DNA of 64,000 bases. It comes from Siphonodentalium dalli (lineage: Eukaryota > Mollusca > Scaphopoda > Gadilida > Siphonodentaliidae). The notes under the pieces were generated by a model. That model made no database searches. It saw only the letters and a program-made list of their open reading frames with translations, and was not told the origin of the DNA. How positions within the stretch are numbered: the first letter of the stretch is position 1; every line of letters starts with the position of its first letter. The stretch spans positions 275,863,614 to 275,927,613 of the forward strand of contig CP136064.1 of the NCBI GenBank assembly GCA_032622095.1, given 5' to 3'. The position numbers were made by a program, and so were the translations under genes. Positions 35,941 through 46,949 of the stretch are shown piece by piece.

Positions 35941-36200
35941 GCCATATTTGACCAACCAGGTCCGGTTCCGTGGTTTTAGTGCTACAGGTAAAAATGTATT
36001 ATGTTTGGTAATATACGGTCCTTTATTTTTTTCGACATTATAAGTTTTGGAGTAGCATTCCATAAATGGAAGTCATAAATAATTCAAAATTCCATATATG
36101 GAAACGCTACTCCAAAACTTGGACCACTAGCGCTAAAACCATGGATCCGGGGCTGGAAGAATCTCTGAAACCACGGAACGGAGCTGGATGAATCCAAACA
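35934..36200. mobile_element. Palindromic MITE, copy 1
   Basis: Begins CTCGCGGCCATATTTG. An internal palindrome lies at about 36042-36120 (AAGTTTTGGAGTAGC and its inverse), then AAAACCATGGATCCGG and GGATGAATCC. It matches the copies at 55.1 and 62.2 kb; the right terminus lacks the CGCGGCCATA block. Confidence 0.7.
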
Positions 36201-36820
36201 CTCAGTTATCTCGCTTATTATGATTATACAGGAGGAGTCCGGTGACGAGATGCGGCCGGCGAACCCCGCCCCTTGTAAAATTGATCATATACAACCATGT
36301 TTTAAACATAATTTTCATGATATATCATGATTATAATATGATGTATCGATAGATCATGTTGCAACATGATTTATCACCCGAAACAACATGTTACAATAAA
36401 CAAGTTAAGCTCTTATGCCATCTATAGGACGTAAAACCACGTTTTATCATGCTATATCATGATTATAGTATGATTTAACATTATATTTCGTGTTTAAAAT
36501 TATGTAAAAAACAACATGTTAATAAAAATGTTAAATTTGTATAAAGGAATGGGGTGGCCGGAAATGGGAGCGGACCGGATAAGAGACGGGCGGGTATATG
36601 ATGGAACGAGGTTGAACGGGACACGGGAAGCATGGGGCAGACAAATATAGGGCGAGACGAATCGGGACATTGGACACGGGAGCGGACAGGGAACGAGACG
36701 GGGCGGATCATGTCGGAACTCAATGGGACTGAACTCGGATGGAACAGGCATAATACGAGACGAAGCAGAGTAGTAACAAAAACAAATGAGATTGTTCGTC
36801 GAAACCAATACCGACAAACG
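36201..36820. other. Low-complexity stretch
   Basis: 36300-36520 is rich in ATCATGATATAT-type palindromic words. 36545-36790 is a purine-rich degenerate repeat (GGGACGGGA-like). The frames here are compositional artefacts. Confidence 0.5.
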
Positions 36821-36821
36821 C

Positions 36822-36908
36822 TTAGGTATATATGAGGACGTTTAGGTATATATGAGGACGTTAGGTATATATGAGGTATATATGAGGTACATGTATATAT
36901 GAGGACGT
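36822..36908. repeat. Minisatellite of about 20-22 bp
   Basis: About four copies of TTAGGTATATATGAGGACG, some shortened. Confidence 0.75.
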
Positions 36909-37214
36909 TTGTCGGTCAGCCCGTTCTCCCGGAAATCCACACAGTATATGCTTATAATAGAACTTGTTTTAGGTAAATAGTCTGCTGAGAATCGCCTCAT
37001 TTTGAGTCGATAATGTGCTGAAAATGAGAGCGTCTTAGTCACATTATATCGACCTATTATTAGGCGATTCTAAGCAGATTATGTGTGGACAAGGACACAA
37101 ATAAGCCAACTCACGAATTTTCAGGTGTACACTCTTTAACATGTGTTTTCACCTTGACCCGCGCCATAAAACGAAATAACGGACATGACTCCTTGTTCTG
37201 CTTTATTTCAGAAT

Positions 37215-37583
37215 CAAATAATTATGTACCTATTTCGCTTTATATGTCGGTTATGTGCGTATTTCGCTTTATAGGTCGGTTATGTGCGTATTTCGCTGTA
37301 TAGGTAGGTTATGTGCGTATTTCGCTTTATAGGTCGGTTATGTGCGTATTTCGCTTTATAGGTCAGTTATGTGCGTATTTCGCTTTATAGGTCGGTTATG
37401 TACCTATTTCGCTTTATATGTCGGTTATGTGCGTATTTCGCTTTATAGGTCGGTTATGTGCGTATTTCGCTTTATAGGTCGGTTATGTGCGTATTTCACT
37501 TTATAGGTCGGTTATGTGCGTATTTCGCTTTATAGGTCGGTTATGTGCGTATTTCGCTTTATAGGTCGGTTATGTGCGTATTG
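37215..37583. repeat. 29-bp minisatellite (about 12 copies)
   Basis: Unit core TATTTCGCTTTATAGGTCGG followed by TTATGTGCG, with few substitutions. Confidence 0.9.
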
Positions 37584-38020
37584 CTCGAGGATATGTTGGG
37601 TCGGTAGCTTATCACAGATCGACGGATTCCATTAGAAGTGGCGTATTTGCATTAGAAGTAACCATATGTTGGGCAACATATGGTCATTTCCTCCTATAAC
37701 ATTAACAACGTAACCAAGTAAACAACTATGACCGTTTTCTCCTCAAGTATAAAACATGAACATGGCATATGTATTCTTGTTTTGTAAGACTTGTTTATTT
37801 ATTTTTTATATTTTTTTATTACGCCACCGTAGTGTGGTGTTTCTAGCTTTTGGTTTTTTGATATCGCATGGTCGATCGATAATTCACTGGGTGATTGTAC
37901 ATTCGGCAAACCTCGTCAGATTCCGTCACCGTTTCATCGTACCGATAATTACGAGAGTACAACTAAGATTGGCACATGTGTTTACGTCACCGGTGTAATT
38001 GTGTGGACATGCTTCTATTA
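37584..38020. other. Short palindrome and spacer
   Basis: ACCATATGTTG and its inverse meet at about 37675. Nothing else recognised. Confidence 0.5.
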
Positions 38021-38480
38021 TGAAGGTTTGCTATCCCGAAGGTCCGCTATTCCGAAGGTTCTCTATTCCGAAGGTTTTTGTTATTTTTAGGTTAATTCTA
38101 TATTTTAAAGTATTGAGACTAATTTGAGAGGGTTCATTTTCACAAAGATTCTTTATATGGAGTGTGCGCTCACATCCGAACTGATCATGCGCGCACACCG
38201 ATACAGATACAGGAGGAAATAACTTAACTTAGAACATTAAATGTGATTTTGTTTTGTTTTCGCTGGTTTTCTTGAGATTTTATGTCATTACGTGGGCCCA
38301 TACCTTTGAATTCTTGGCATATACTATGAATGTTGTGGTATATATGGACCCTCCCGCATTGGGACATGACATAGGTTCAGTTGACTTAAGTGGTGTTCTG
38401 TGTGTGCTCCAATTTGGAGTTCAATATTTTAAGGGCCAAGTTTAGAATTTTATGGGTCCATACCTTTGAACTCTGGGCAT
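38020..38480. mobile_element. CCGAAGG element fragment 1
   Basis: Left end only (GCTATCCCGAAGG, CTATTCCGAAGGTTC), followed by the same internal sequence as 19020-19170 with insertions. Truncated and partly rearranged. Confidence 0.6.
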
Positions 38481-38499
38481 ATAATATGAATATTGGGGG

Positions 38500-39035
38500 G
38501 CATGTCTCTATTCCGAAGGTTCACTATCCCGAAGGTCCACTATTCCGAAATTTCTCTGAATGTTCGCTATTCCGAAGGTTCACCAATCCGAAGGTTCGTT
38601 ATTCCGAAGGTTCTGTGTTCCAAAGATTTTTTTTATTTTAAGGTTAATTCTATATTCTAAAGTAACGAGAGGGTTCATTATCACGAAGATTCTTTTTATG
38701 AAGGAAATAACGTAAAACATTAAATGTGATTTTGTTTTGTTTTCGAGGGTTTTCTTGAGTTTAATGTCATTACGTATGACCTTATTTCTCATTACATATT
38801 CACGCCAAGGAGCCCACACAATTGCTATGTTACGATGCGATTTAATGTGATTATGTGTGACCTAATATCTCAATAATCTGAGGCAAGAGTACGCCTGCTA
38901 AAGGCGAATTATAACAGTTGGGGGTATAACGCTCAATAAATACTGGAGGCTATAACAAACTGCGCAGTAGAATATCGCTGAATGGACGAGTATGAGATGA
39001 GCCTAAATGCAATTGTGACTTTGTTTAAAGGCCCA
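38500..39035. mobile_element. CCGAAGG element fragment 2
   Basis: Starts CATGTCTCTATTCCGAAGG exactly as the 18.9-kb copy does, and matches it up to about 19430 (ATGAGATGA..CAA.TGCAATTGTGA). The right half and right inverted repeat are missing. The next block (39029-39075) is the inverse of 19780-19800. Confidence 0.7.
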
Positions 39036-39234
39036 CTTAATTTTCGAGTCATTAATTTTTTATAGTATATACGGTTTTAATAACAATTTATGCCATAAAA
39101 TTTGAATAAACTACTATAATTCATCACCATTTGAAAGGCAGAATACTTCTATCTCCTAGTTTGAAACACCTTCAAAATACCGCGTCGTATATCTAGCAAT
39201 TAGCAACCAACATGTCCTCCTCGGCTTTCCATAG

Positions 39235-39800
39235 AATTCAACGTAATTTGATACTTATGGGTATTTGTGTCCGGGAAGTGTTTTGAACGGGTCAAATCGT
39301 GACCCCGACCTGACCTTGACCATTAAAACTGTCAATGCAAGGTCAATTTGGGTAAAACGGACAAATTTCGGCGAAATTTGATACCTAGGGATACTTTAGT
39401 CCGAGGAGAGTTTTGAACGGGTCAAATCGTGACCTCGGCCTGACCTTGACCTTCAATATGGCCAATCAAAGGTCAACTCGGATAAAACGGATAGATTTCG
39501 ACGAAATTTGATACCTATGGGTACTTTTGTCGGGGGGGGGGGGGGGTGTTTTGGACGGGTCAAATCATGACTCTGACCTTACCTTGACCTTCAAAATTGT
39601 TAATTAAAGGTCAAGTTGGGTAAAACGGACGGATTTCGACGAAATTTGATACCTATGGGTAGTTTTCTACGGGTGGGGGTGTTTTGGACTGGACAAATCA
39701 TGACCCTGACCTGACCTTGACTTTCGAAATAGTCAATTGAAGGTCAAATCGCACCTTTCACCGGAAAGCAGATGGGAAACAGCCCGGGTGAAGTCGGGCC
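39235..39800. repeat. Tandem repeat of about 120 bp with TGACCT clusters (4-5 copies)
   Basis: Each copy contains TTTGATACCTATGGGTA, TTTTGAACGGGTCAAATC, CCTGACCTTGACCTTCA and AAAGGTCAA. Copies diverge by perhaps 15-20 percent by eye. A G13 run interrupts one at 39531-39545. Confidence 0.8.
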
Positions 39801-40034
39801 TATCAGCTTGTGTAATAAAGAAGACAGTTTGATGAAAGTAATGTATGCCACGAGAAACGGGAAAAACTTGAAATATGGAAGTACGCAAATTTCCCGCATA
39901 AAATTTGAAAGCTAGTTTATAGAATAATTGTATTATTATTTATATTTATGGCTAATAATACGATCTTGGTGGCGTTACCATTTCTGACTATGGTTTTCTT
40001 GTTTTAGTTTTGTCTGAGGTATATGTAAGTATTA

Positions 40035-40673
40035 TAGGGCTGCAACGATGCGGAGGGTTCGCGATTCAATTATAAGTTGGCGAACCTGATAATTGTCACT
40101 CCAGAATAATGAATTATGGACGCTCTACACACTAAATATGTGTACCGTGAATGATTGACAGCTCGACACACTAAATGTGTGTACCGAGAATGGTGGACAG
40201 CTCGACACACTAAATGTGTATACCTTGAATGATGGACAGCTCTACACAAAAATATGTGTACATTGAAGATAAGTTTTCAACACATATTGTGTGTGTGTTG
40301 ACAGAACTACTGAAACAAACAGTTTTTCAGTCTCATTGTCCCAAAACGTATTGGTCGATCGGATTGGAATGCCAGAGTTCAGTACATGGGTAGCACAGTT
40401 GTTATAAATTTGTGTCAACCCCCCCCCCCGAACACAATAATCATTTAAATCACTATTAAAATGGGGGGTATAGTTATTATAAAGTCTATATAGTAACTAT
40501 ATAGTGGTGGAAATGTTATTATTTCGGATTGTTAGACACAAATTCCAACAACTATGGCGAGAAGGAAGCTGCTTATCAATACGAATCGTGATGTATCGTG
40601 GTAACATCCTGATGATGCAATGCAGAGAATGAATCATGATTCATTGAAATTGCGATGCATCGTTGCAGCCCTA
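40035..40673. mobile_element. hAT-like TIR element
   Basis: Ends are TAGGGCTGCAACGATGC (40035-40051) and its inverse (40657-40673). Flanks GTAAGTAT and GTAAATAT could be a diverged 8-bp duplication with two extra bases on the left. The interior carries a 3.5-copy tandem repeat of about 45 bp (40108-40265, CTCGACACACTAAATGTGTG) and no coding frame. Confidence 0.65.
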
Positions 40674-41085
40674 GTAAATATAGATAGTTTCTTCAAAACT
40701 ATGTGTGTTGTACACAATTAAGTCGGTGAATCTCGAATGAAATATTATTCCCATCATTTCGGGATGCAGAATGTGTCAACATTAACCTCAGGAGATGGCA
40801 GGCCTGTCACAACCGTGGGTGTGTTGCATTTCTACATTTAATCAGCATTTTAGGCATATAAAATTATTATTCGCAGTTCGTAAAGACCGCCGTAGACTTG
40901 AGTAATCGAGCTTAGCAAACTTACTCTAAACAAGATTGTTTATAGTCTGCGGGGTGTTTCCTCATAGCAATCGGACTCGCACATCAAACATGTTTGAAAT
41001 TTTGTCGACTAATAGCGAGCCCGATTGCTCATGTCTGCGGGGTACGCGAGCCAGATCGCTTAGCCAACAATATATTATGGAATAC
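40674..41085. other. Intronic spacer
   Basis: No coding signal. GTCTGCGGGGT occurs twice (40946 and 41033) in a short local duplication. Confidence 0.4.
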
Positions 41086-42000
41086 TAATGGCGCTTGTTA
41101 TGGGGCGCGGAAAGCAACAAGATGAGGGCCATTAGTCGCGCGCCGAATGCGTCAGAAGCGACACAATGTGCGTCATAATATCGCAAATGTTGGCGCTTGT
41201 GTCGCATGTTTTGGCGCGCCGAAAGCGCCAGAAGCGACAAAATGTGCGCCATAATATTGCACACTTTGGCTCTTCTATCGCGCGCCAAACATGCGTGATA
41301 TCATTGGCAAATGTATATAATAGTTGTGAAGTTGTGTTTAATTTATTCATTCTCGATCCGGTCGTTCGTCGGAGAGGACGTGCACCAGCGCTCTCGCGAT
41401 AATCCGTTGAGTGCCGTGGGTTTTCTGTCGAATGCTCGGTGGACACGGATTCTACTTTAATCCCCACTGAGCTTTTGCACGCACTGAGCGGCTTCCAGTC
41501 GCCCATTGTTTTAGCTGGACTCGCTATGCTAACAGGGGTCGACTCGAAGTGGTTTTGGACATCCAATTCGCTCCGGTAGAACCCTCTACCGGCCGAGGCT
41601 TGGATCGTGGACCGACCTGAACCGTCAGACCACCAGGGACGTGAAGACCCAGACCAAGATACCGTCACAGGGACGCCGACAGGAGGGCCACTTGGAGACA
41701 GGGGAAAGCTGAGAGACGCCCAACTCCCCCACTTGGCCCCCGAGCAGGACCACCAGCTCGCCGGTGCGGATCCAGCCACCACCAGCGGAGCGGACAGGGA
41801 CTCCGGTGTCACCCCGGCCGTCCCTGCCGCCGACATCGTGCAGCGGACGACTACAACCATCGAATACAGCGGCGTCCGGTGTCAAAGAGGGGCCGGAATT
41901 GCCACCCAATGCTGCCACCGAAGATGGGGAATCATCAGCACCATCGGGATGAGAATTGATTCAACGAGAGCTGACAAAATTCAAGGAACAGCAGTCTAAA
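41085..42000 (+). other. GC-rich block with tandem upstream repeats and TATA box; possible LTR-retroelement 5' end
   Basis: About 70-bp repeats (GCGCGCCGAA...AGAAGCGACA) at 41137, 41214 and 41280 precede a TATA motif, TGTATATAATAG (41309-41320). From 41350 to 42000 the sequence is strikingly GC-rich for this window. Plus-strand frames are Pro/Ala-rich (from 41607, 130 codons), and one ends, past a stop, in ELIQRELTKFKEQQSK, gag-like in style only. No primer-binding site, protease or integrase was found, and a real promoter or CpG island is an alternative. The minus-strand 242-codon frame is judged a composition artefact. Confidence 0.3.
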
Positions 42001-42936
42001 CAAGGGGGGGGGTTCCGGGCACGTATGCCGGGGTGGGTGGGTGATTGGTCGATGGGACCAACACCTTTTTTTTTTTTCGCAACTCAAATTTTTTTTCCTG
42101 CAATTCTTTTTGACTGTTTTCGCAAAGCAGATTTCAGTCCTCGCCGCGCTGATCTGACCAATGTCATCACGTATTATACATGTATGCGTAATTAAATATA
42201 TCATTTTTATTCAAGAGTTTTAGTGTAAATAATATTTATTTGAACAAAAGAACAGAACATCACATTGACAATTATACATATTGAGAAAAAAACATAGTTC
42301 AAATGAGGATTAGATAACAAGCCATGAGCCTATGGCTTTTATAAAAATCTTTTCCTCCAAAAATGTTACCCCGAGTGTCAATACAGACAGCTACAGGGTA
42401 AAAAGGACGGGAATTTGAATATTGTTCTGTGTTTTCAAATAAATGTTGGGAAGTTAGTTAAGCGAGTGCAGGGATCAGAAAGATGGAGGAGTGATAGAAG
42501 GGAGGAGATTATGAAATAGACAAGAAAGATAATAAAGTAGGTGGAAAAGAAGTGTGATAAATGCTGTATACAATAATCCCTCAGTCATAATCTAAATTTT
42601 ACATTATGGCGTTAAATCATGGTGTGTTGTCCAATATAGAAACGGAATTAGACCCCAAATACGTCTCGGCACCCAGGAGAGATGATGCATGAAAATAAGT
42701 ATATATTAGGATAATTGTTATACTTGTAATTCAAGAGTTTTGCCGCTTCCAATTCATTCTGACTTGATCTAGTTAATATCCAAATGATTATGAACAGTTC
42801 GGTTTCTCAGAATAATGCAGAATGAATTGTAACCAACAAGAGTCTTAAATAATAACATGAGAGATTTCCTCACATTATGTGTACGTTATGGCAGTGGTCA
42901 GGCCATCGTAGCAGGGGAATGACAAACTATACTTAC
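42001..42936. other. Intronic spacer
   Basis: Homopolymers (G8 at 42005, T13 at 42067) and AT-rich sequence, no recognised feature. Confidence 0.45.
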
Positions 42937-43004
42937 GTCAGGGAAGATACCTCACATCCACGATACAAGTCGCCAATACTGCTGTTATCATAAATACTGC
43001 TAAA
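42937..43004 (-). CDS. Exon: central SEA segment
   Basis: A 68-nt exon, phase 0 in and 2 out. Acceptor CTTCGTTTCAG and donor GTAAGT. It encodes SSIYDNSSIGDLYRGCEVSS, placing a conserved-looking Cys and the approach to the GSLIT cleavage motif of the next exon. DNSS is a potential N-glycosylation site. Its frame fits both neighbours, which is the main support for so short an exon. Confidence 0.65.
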
Positions 43005-43060
43005 CTGAAACGAAGTAACATACACGGTCGTGAGAGTGAAATTCTTTCAATCCAAATATG

Positions 43061-43296
43061 CACTTTTGGGCGAGATTTTAAAAGGAATGAATAATTTTAA
43101 CACCCCGAGAGCTTTCCGATGAATGGCAACAAGCCATATTTTCAAACATGAGATTAAAAAGTCATGAATGTATATTTTTACCAAATTTCCACCCACAGGT
43201 GGAAATTTGGTAAAAATATACATTCATGACTTTTTAATCTCATGTTTGAAACTTGGTTAAAATTATTCATTCCTTATAAAATCTCGCCCAAAAGTG
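43061..43296. repeat. Long nested hairpin in the intron, perfect 53-bp core stem
   Basis: 43141-43250 is a perfect inverted repeat with 53-bp arms (TTCAAACATGAGATTAAAAA and onward) and a 4-nt loop. Outside it, CACTTTTGGGCGAGATTTTA (43061) pairs with the inverse ending at 43296; the left side carries about 35 extra bases. It starts 56 nt upstream of the acceptor of the 68-nt SEA exon. Confidence 0.9.
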
Positions 43297-43389
43297 GTAT
43301 ACAGACGCTCTTTATTTTTACCATATTAGGAAACTCGAAGCGCTCTTTATTGTTTCATGTTTTATCGATGCAAATCATTCTATGATTTC

Positions 43390-43700
43390 CAGTTGATTTA
43401 AGACGTGTTATGTACTTGTTCGGGCGCGTAAAACTGATAAGTTAGTATTCAGGCACTATGCCAACTGAAGGAATGTAACATTCTACTAACATCACCAAAA
43501 AATTGAAGCTAAACGACCCTACCACTCCATAGAAAATATCGTCTGAACTACGCTCAATTGTAAATATTTACTACTCGATTCGGGACGCATCTATCTGCAA
43601 TAAACTAATGAAAACGATTTCCGCATCGAGAGTCACTGTAATTAATTAATATATAAGAATGACGGTGTGTGTTGTCATGTGTTTGGATATCAATTTGTAA
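43390..43700 (+). repeat. Dispersed repeat, inverted partner of 48535-48830
   Basis: Shared in inverse: TACTTGTTCGGG, TGATAAGTTAGTATTCAGGC, TAAATATTTACTACTCGATT and GAATGACGGTGTGTGTTGTC. Non-coding. Confidence 0.75.
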
Positions 43701-44407
43701 AAATTACTACTTTGAACAAGATTATTCTCTATTTCTAATCGACCACCCTGCTGTAATGTTTCACATCACTTCATTGAGTTTTGTCCGAGACACCTACACT
43801 GCTTGTGTGTATAAGATTTGACTGAGTACAGTATGAGTGTTTATTGCGTCAATGTGCGTGAACAAATTCTGATTTGTTATCGAAATGACTATGTATGTAT
43901 CGATCGGAATGGTACTTTGATATATATAGATCCATCACTGGTCGAAAACGTGCCATCCTCTCCTAGTCCAGACTGCGGTGGTATACGCGACACATTCAAC
44001 TATCTCAGCTAGCTTCGGGGACAGCCACCACTTCACTTAACCATATTGGACAACCTTATTTATTTGTCAGATAAAATCCGTATAAATATTTATAAATTAA
44101 TGTGGACACAGGGAGTCTAAAAATTCAGATTGCAAAAATATACATGTACACATGACATTGTGTATATATGTAAATGGAATTATATGCCTAATATCAAATA
44201 TTGGTTTGACACAATGTTGTAAAATATGAAAATCTGTACCCACTGTTTGGTGATAATGTTTTCCACCGATGCGCGTATTAAATATTTTTGACATGCGCAG
44301 ATCAAAATATACTTATTTGACAACCATACTTATATGTCGGAACACCGGCAGCAATTTTCCGGAACTTTGTTCCGTCTGAAAACGTTAGCATAACGATATG
44401 ATCTCAC
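43701..44407. other. Intronic spacer
   Basis: No repeat or exon recognised between the SEA exons apart from generic AT-rich sequence. Confidence 0.45.
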
Positions 44408-44520
44408 CTCGGAGCACACTTCGCTCTCGACCTCTTTGAACTCGGGACTAAGTTTGTCTTCGTAAGCCGGAATGTACTCTCTGTTCGTGACGTATAACGT
44501 GTACATGGCTCCAACCATAG
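44408..44520 (-). CDS. Exon: N-terminal part of the SEA domain
   Basis: A 113-nt exon, phase 1 in, phase 0 out. Acceptor TCTTCTTCAG and donor GAG/GTGAGA. It encodes MYTLYVTNREYIPAYEDKLS followed by PEFKEVESEVCSE, which fits the first strand and helix of a SEA domain (long Y/L..V/I.N..Y...L.....S.EF). The acceptor together with the first 22 nt of the exon is repeated four times upstream. Confidence 0.7.
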
Positions 44521-44726
44521 CTGAAGAAGATAAGAAATATCATGAGATGTATAATGTGTACCTGGCTCCAACCATAGCTGAATAAGATATGAAATCTCAT
44601 AACGTATATAATGTGTACATGGCTCCAACCATAGCTGAAGAAGATATGAAATCTCATGAGATGTATAATGTGTACATGGCTCCAACCATAGCTGCAGAAG
44701 ATATGGAATCTTATGATGTCTCACAC
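44499..44726 (-). repeat. Four tandem 57-bp copies of a 3' splice site
   Basis: GTGTAC(A/C)TGGCTCCAACC recurs at 44499, 44556, 44613 and 44670. On the minus strand every copy contains an intron end (TTCAG or TGCAG) followed by CTATGGTTGGAGCC, the start of the SEA exon. The exon-proximal copy is the one whose frame continues into the domain. Confidence 0.9.
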
Positions 44727-45548
44727 ATGACAGTCGTTAAAGCTGAGTGTTCACTCTCGCAGATTGTCTTCATGTTATAAAGTTACGCAGGTTTTCGGAA
44801 TTGTGATAAAGTTACCTAGTTTGAGGAACATTGCGAAAAAGTTACACAGGGTGGCAGGTTAATACATGTAAAATCTCGCGTGACCAAAATGGCCGCCTGC
44901 GGAATTTAAATATTAATACATTTGCAATCAACAAGATTGATCTCCATGACAACTGACTTAACATTATAGCTGGTGGGGTCAGGTTTATACTTTTTCAGAT
45001 TTTGGCAGTTGTGGACCAGGAACCAGTCTATATTCAACAAGAGACATTTAGCGCAAACAAACAGATACGAGAAACAATGACAGACGACAGCTGGATACAC
45101 ATTTTCATTCACTAAGTAATTATATCAACCTTGAGATGAAAATCTATTATTATAATGTACATTTACTTCAATTAAGTATAGAAACTTAACAACTGTTGCC
45201 GAATTTCGCGAGTTCGACTGGTCCTTGCCCCAATCGAATCCAGTCGTCCGATTCGTAGTAACCTGACCTTTCGGCAACGGTATCGATTTATAGAAACACG
45301 CAAACATGTGTCTGTCATATATTGTATATGTTATATTATTTGTGACCTCTTCGACTTGTCAATTTTTTGACCTATTGAGAGTGAATAAAGAATACAATTT
45401 AATTGAATTGGGTCACTCTCACTTTTGTGTGATGAAGTTGTGCATGCAGGTTCCAAAAATGCTCAGGTTAAATTCCCTGGATAACAATCGACCGGGCAGA
45501 ACAGGGCGGAATGCTAATTTGCCTTCTTTTCGGTGAAGCTCGACTTAC
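44727..45548. other. Intronic spacer
   Basis: TAAAGTTAC-type words repeat around 44780-44850; otherwise nothing recognised. Confidence 0.45.
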
Positions 45549-45572
45549 CATGCTTTGGTTGCTTCTCTTGAT
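45549..45572 (-). CDS. 24-nt microexon (stalk)
   Basis: The acceptor is TTTTTCATTTTCAG and the donor ATG/GTAAGT, both strong. Phase 1 at both ends matches the transmembrane exon upstream and the SEA exon downstream, adding eight residues (DQEKQPKH) between membrane and SEA domain. Being symmetric, it could be skipped without a frame change. Support is from splice sites and phase only. Confidence 0.5.
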
Positions 45573-46945
45573 CTGAAAATGAAAAAGTACCAGTTTTAAA
45601 GCATGCTCATTCATATTCAGTGACAACGCGGACATGAACAGTTCATTCTGTCCTACATGTACATTTGAGGACAAAAGTTCCCATCAGTTCGGAAACTCAA
45701 GCTTCCCAACTGGTCAGGAAATAGATATAGCCGCACTATATATGCTGGGCTTGTGGTTATCGTATGGCGGAAGGATATAACTTGTGATATTCTTCCACAA
45801 TCTGCTCGACTGCAGTAATATCTCTATATTTATTATGTATACACCAAAACAAACAAAAGTAAAATTACTCTGAGCTTTTCCGATCGACATTAATATTTTG
45901 ATAATTTTTGTATTTGTACAATAACAAATGATATAACAACCATCGTTGGTCGTCTTCCTGCTGCCCCTGAATGATATATACATATAAGGATGGCGGATGA
46001 ATTCAAAGATGTATTCAGGGTTCGATACCTATAGATACGGCACCAATATATTTTATAAAGTCTATTTCTGGGAAGGCAACTAGCTTTGTGGTGCTGAACT
46101 TATAAGAACTATAGGCAGAGTCGACACAATTTCGTAGGTTATAAAATTATCCACAAAAAGACGTGTGTTATGCATTATGGTGCATTCGTTGTTTTGAAAT
46201 GCTTTTTATATCACAAAGTTATGAATTCTCATTTCGTAGTTACGCCATGTGTTGGAACCAGGCAGAATCCAGGATCGCCATATAGAGCAAACTTTATCTC
46301 TGTATACAAGAGCGCACCAGTCATTCTTCCTGTCTAACTCTGCAATCACATGCATGGTTATAGTACACCAATTATAAAAAATTACCCCCCCCCCCTGGTG
46401 TGCTGTCACCCACACTCAAGTCAGCATAAAATCACATCTGGCAGCTAAATGGTTGATTATGATTGGGATAAAATAAAAGCAAAAACAAGAAAAAATCAAA
46501 GCCACCATGGAAATATTATATCTAGATGAATATTGATACAGAGTGGGTGAAATAATGAACCTGGCATTTAATGGGGGTATGTTTGAAAATTTGGTGATGA
46601 ATTTTTCTGCGAAATTAGGACAGTATCAAAAGCGGTAAATTTAAAGGTGGAAAACCAACACGTACCTATTAATTTTTTTGGGTCAAATTGGGTCCGAAGG
46701 GCCATTCTTCAAAATTGACTAGGTTAGAAAGTTCCTGAATTCACAAGGAATCGAGCATAGCCCCGGACGTTAACACTGTCGCCTATGGAGAATAATTGGT
46801 GTCCTGTAACCACATGGGTACCAATTTGTGGTTTTCTAAATTTAGCGTGGGTTTTTCCAGCAACAATACCGAATCCTTTCCCTCCAAAGTAAAATTCAAT
46901 GTGTGCTTTGAGAAGAATTGCCTCTCTACATACTTATTGATATAA
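45573..46945. other. Intronic spacer
   Basis: A C11 run at 46386-46396. A 69-codon minus frame at 46206-46415 has no recognisable motif. Nothing else. Confidence 0.45.
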
Positions 46946-46949
46946 TGAA

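Noticed and set aside
41132-41860. 242-codon minus-strand frame
   Set aside because: Ser/Pro/Trp-rich frame opposite a GC-rich block; it runs through the tandem repeats and shows no motif.
44404-44724. 106-codon frame of repeated LLQLWLEPCTHY
   Set aside because: It is the 57-bp splice-site repeat read in a frame that does not match the SEA exon.
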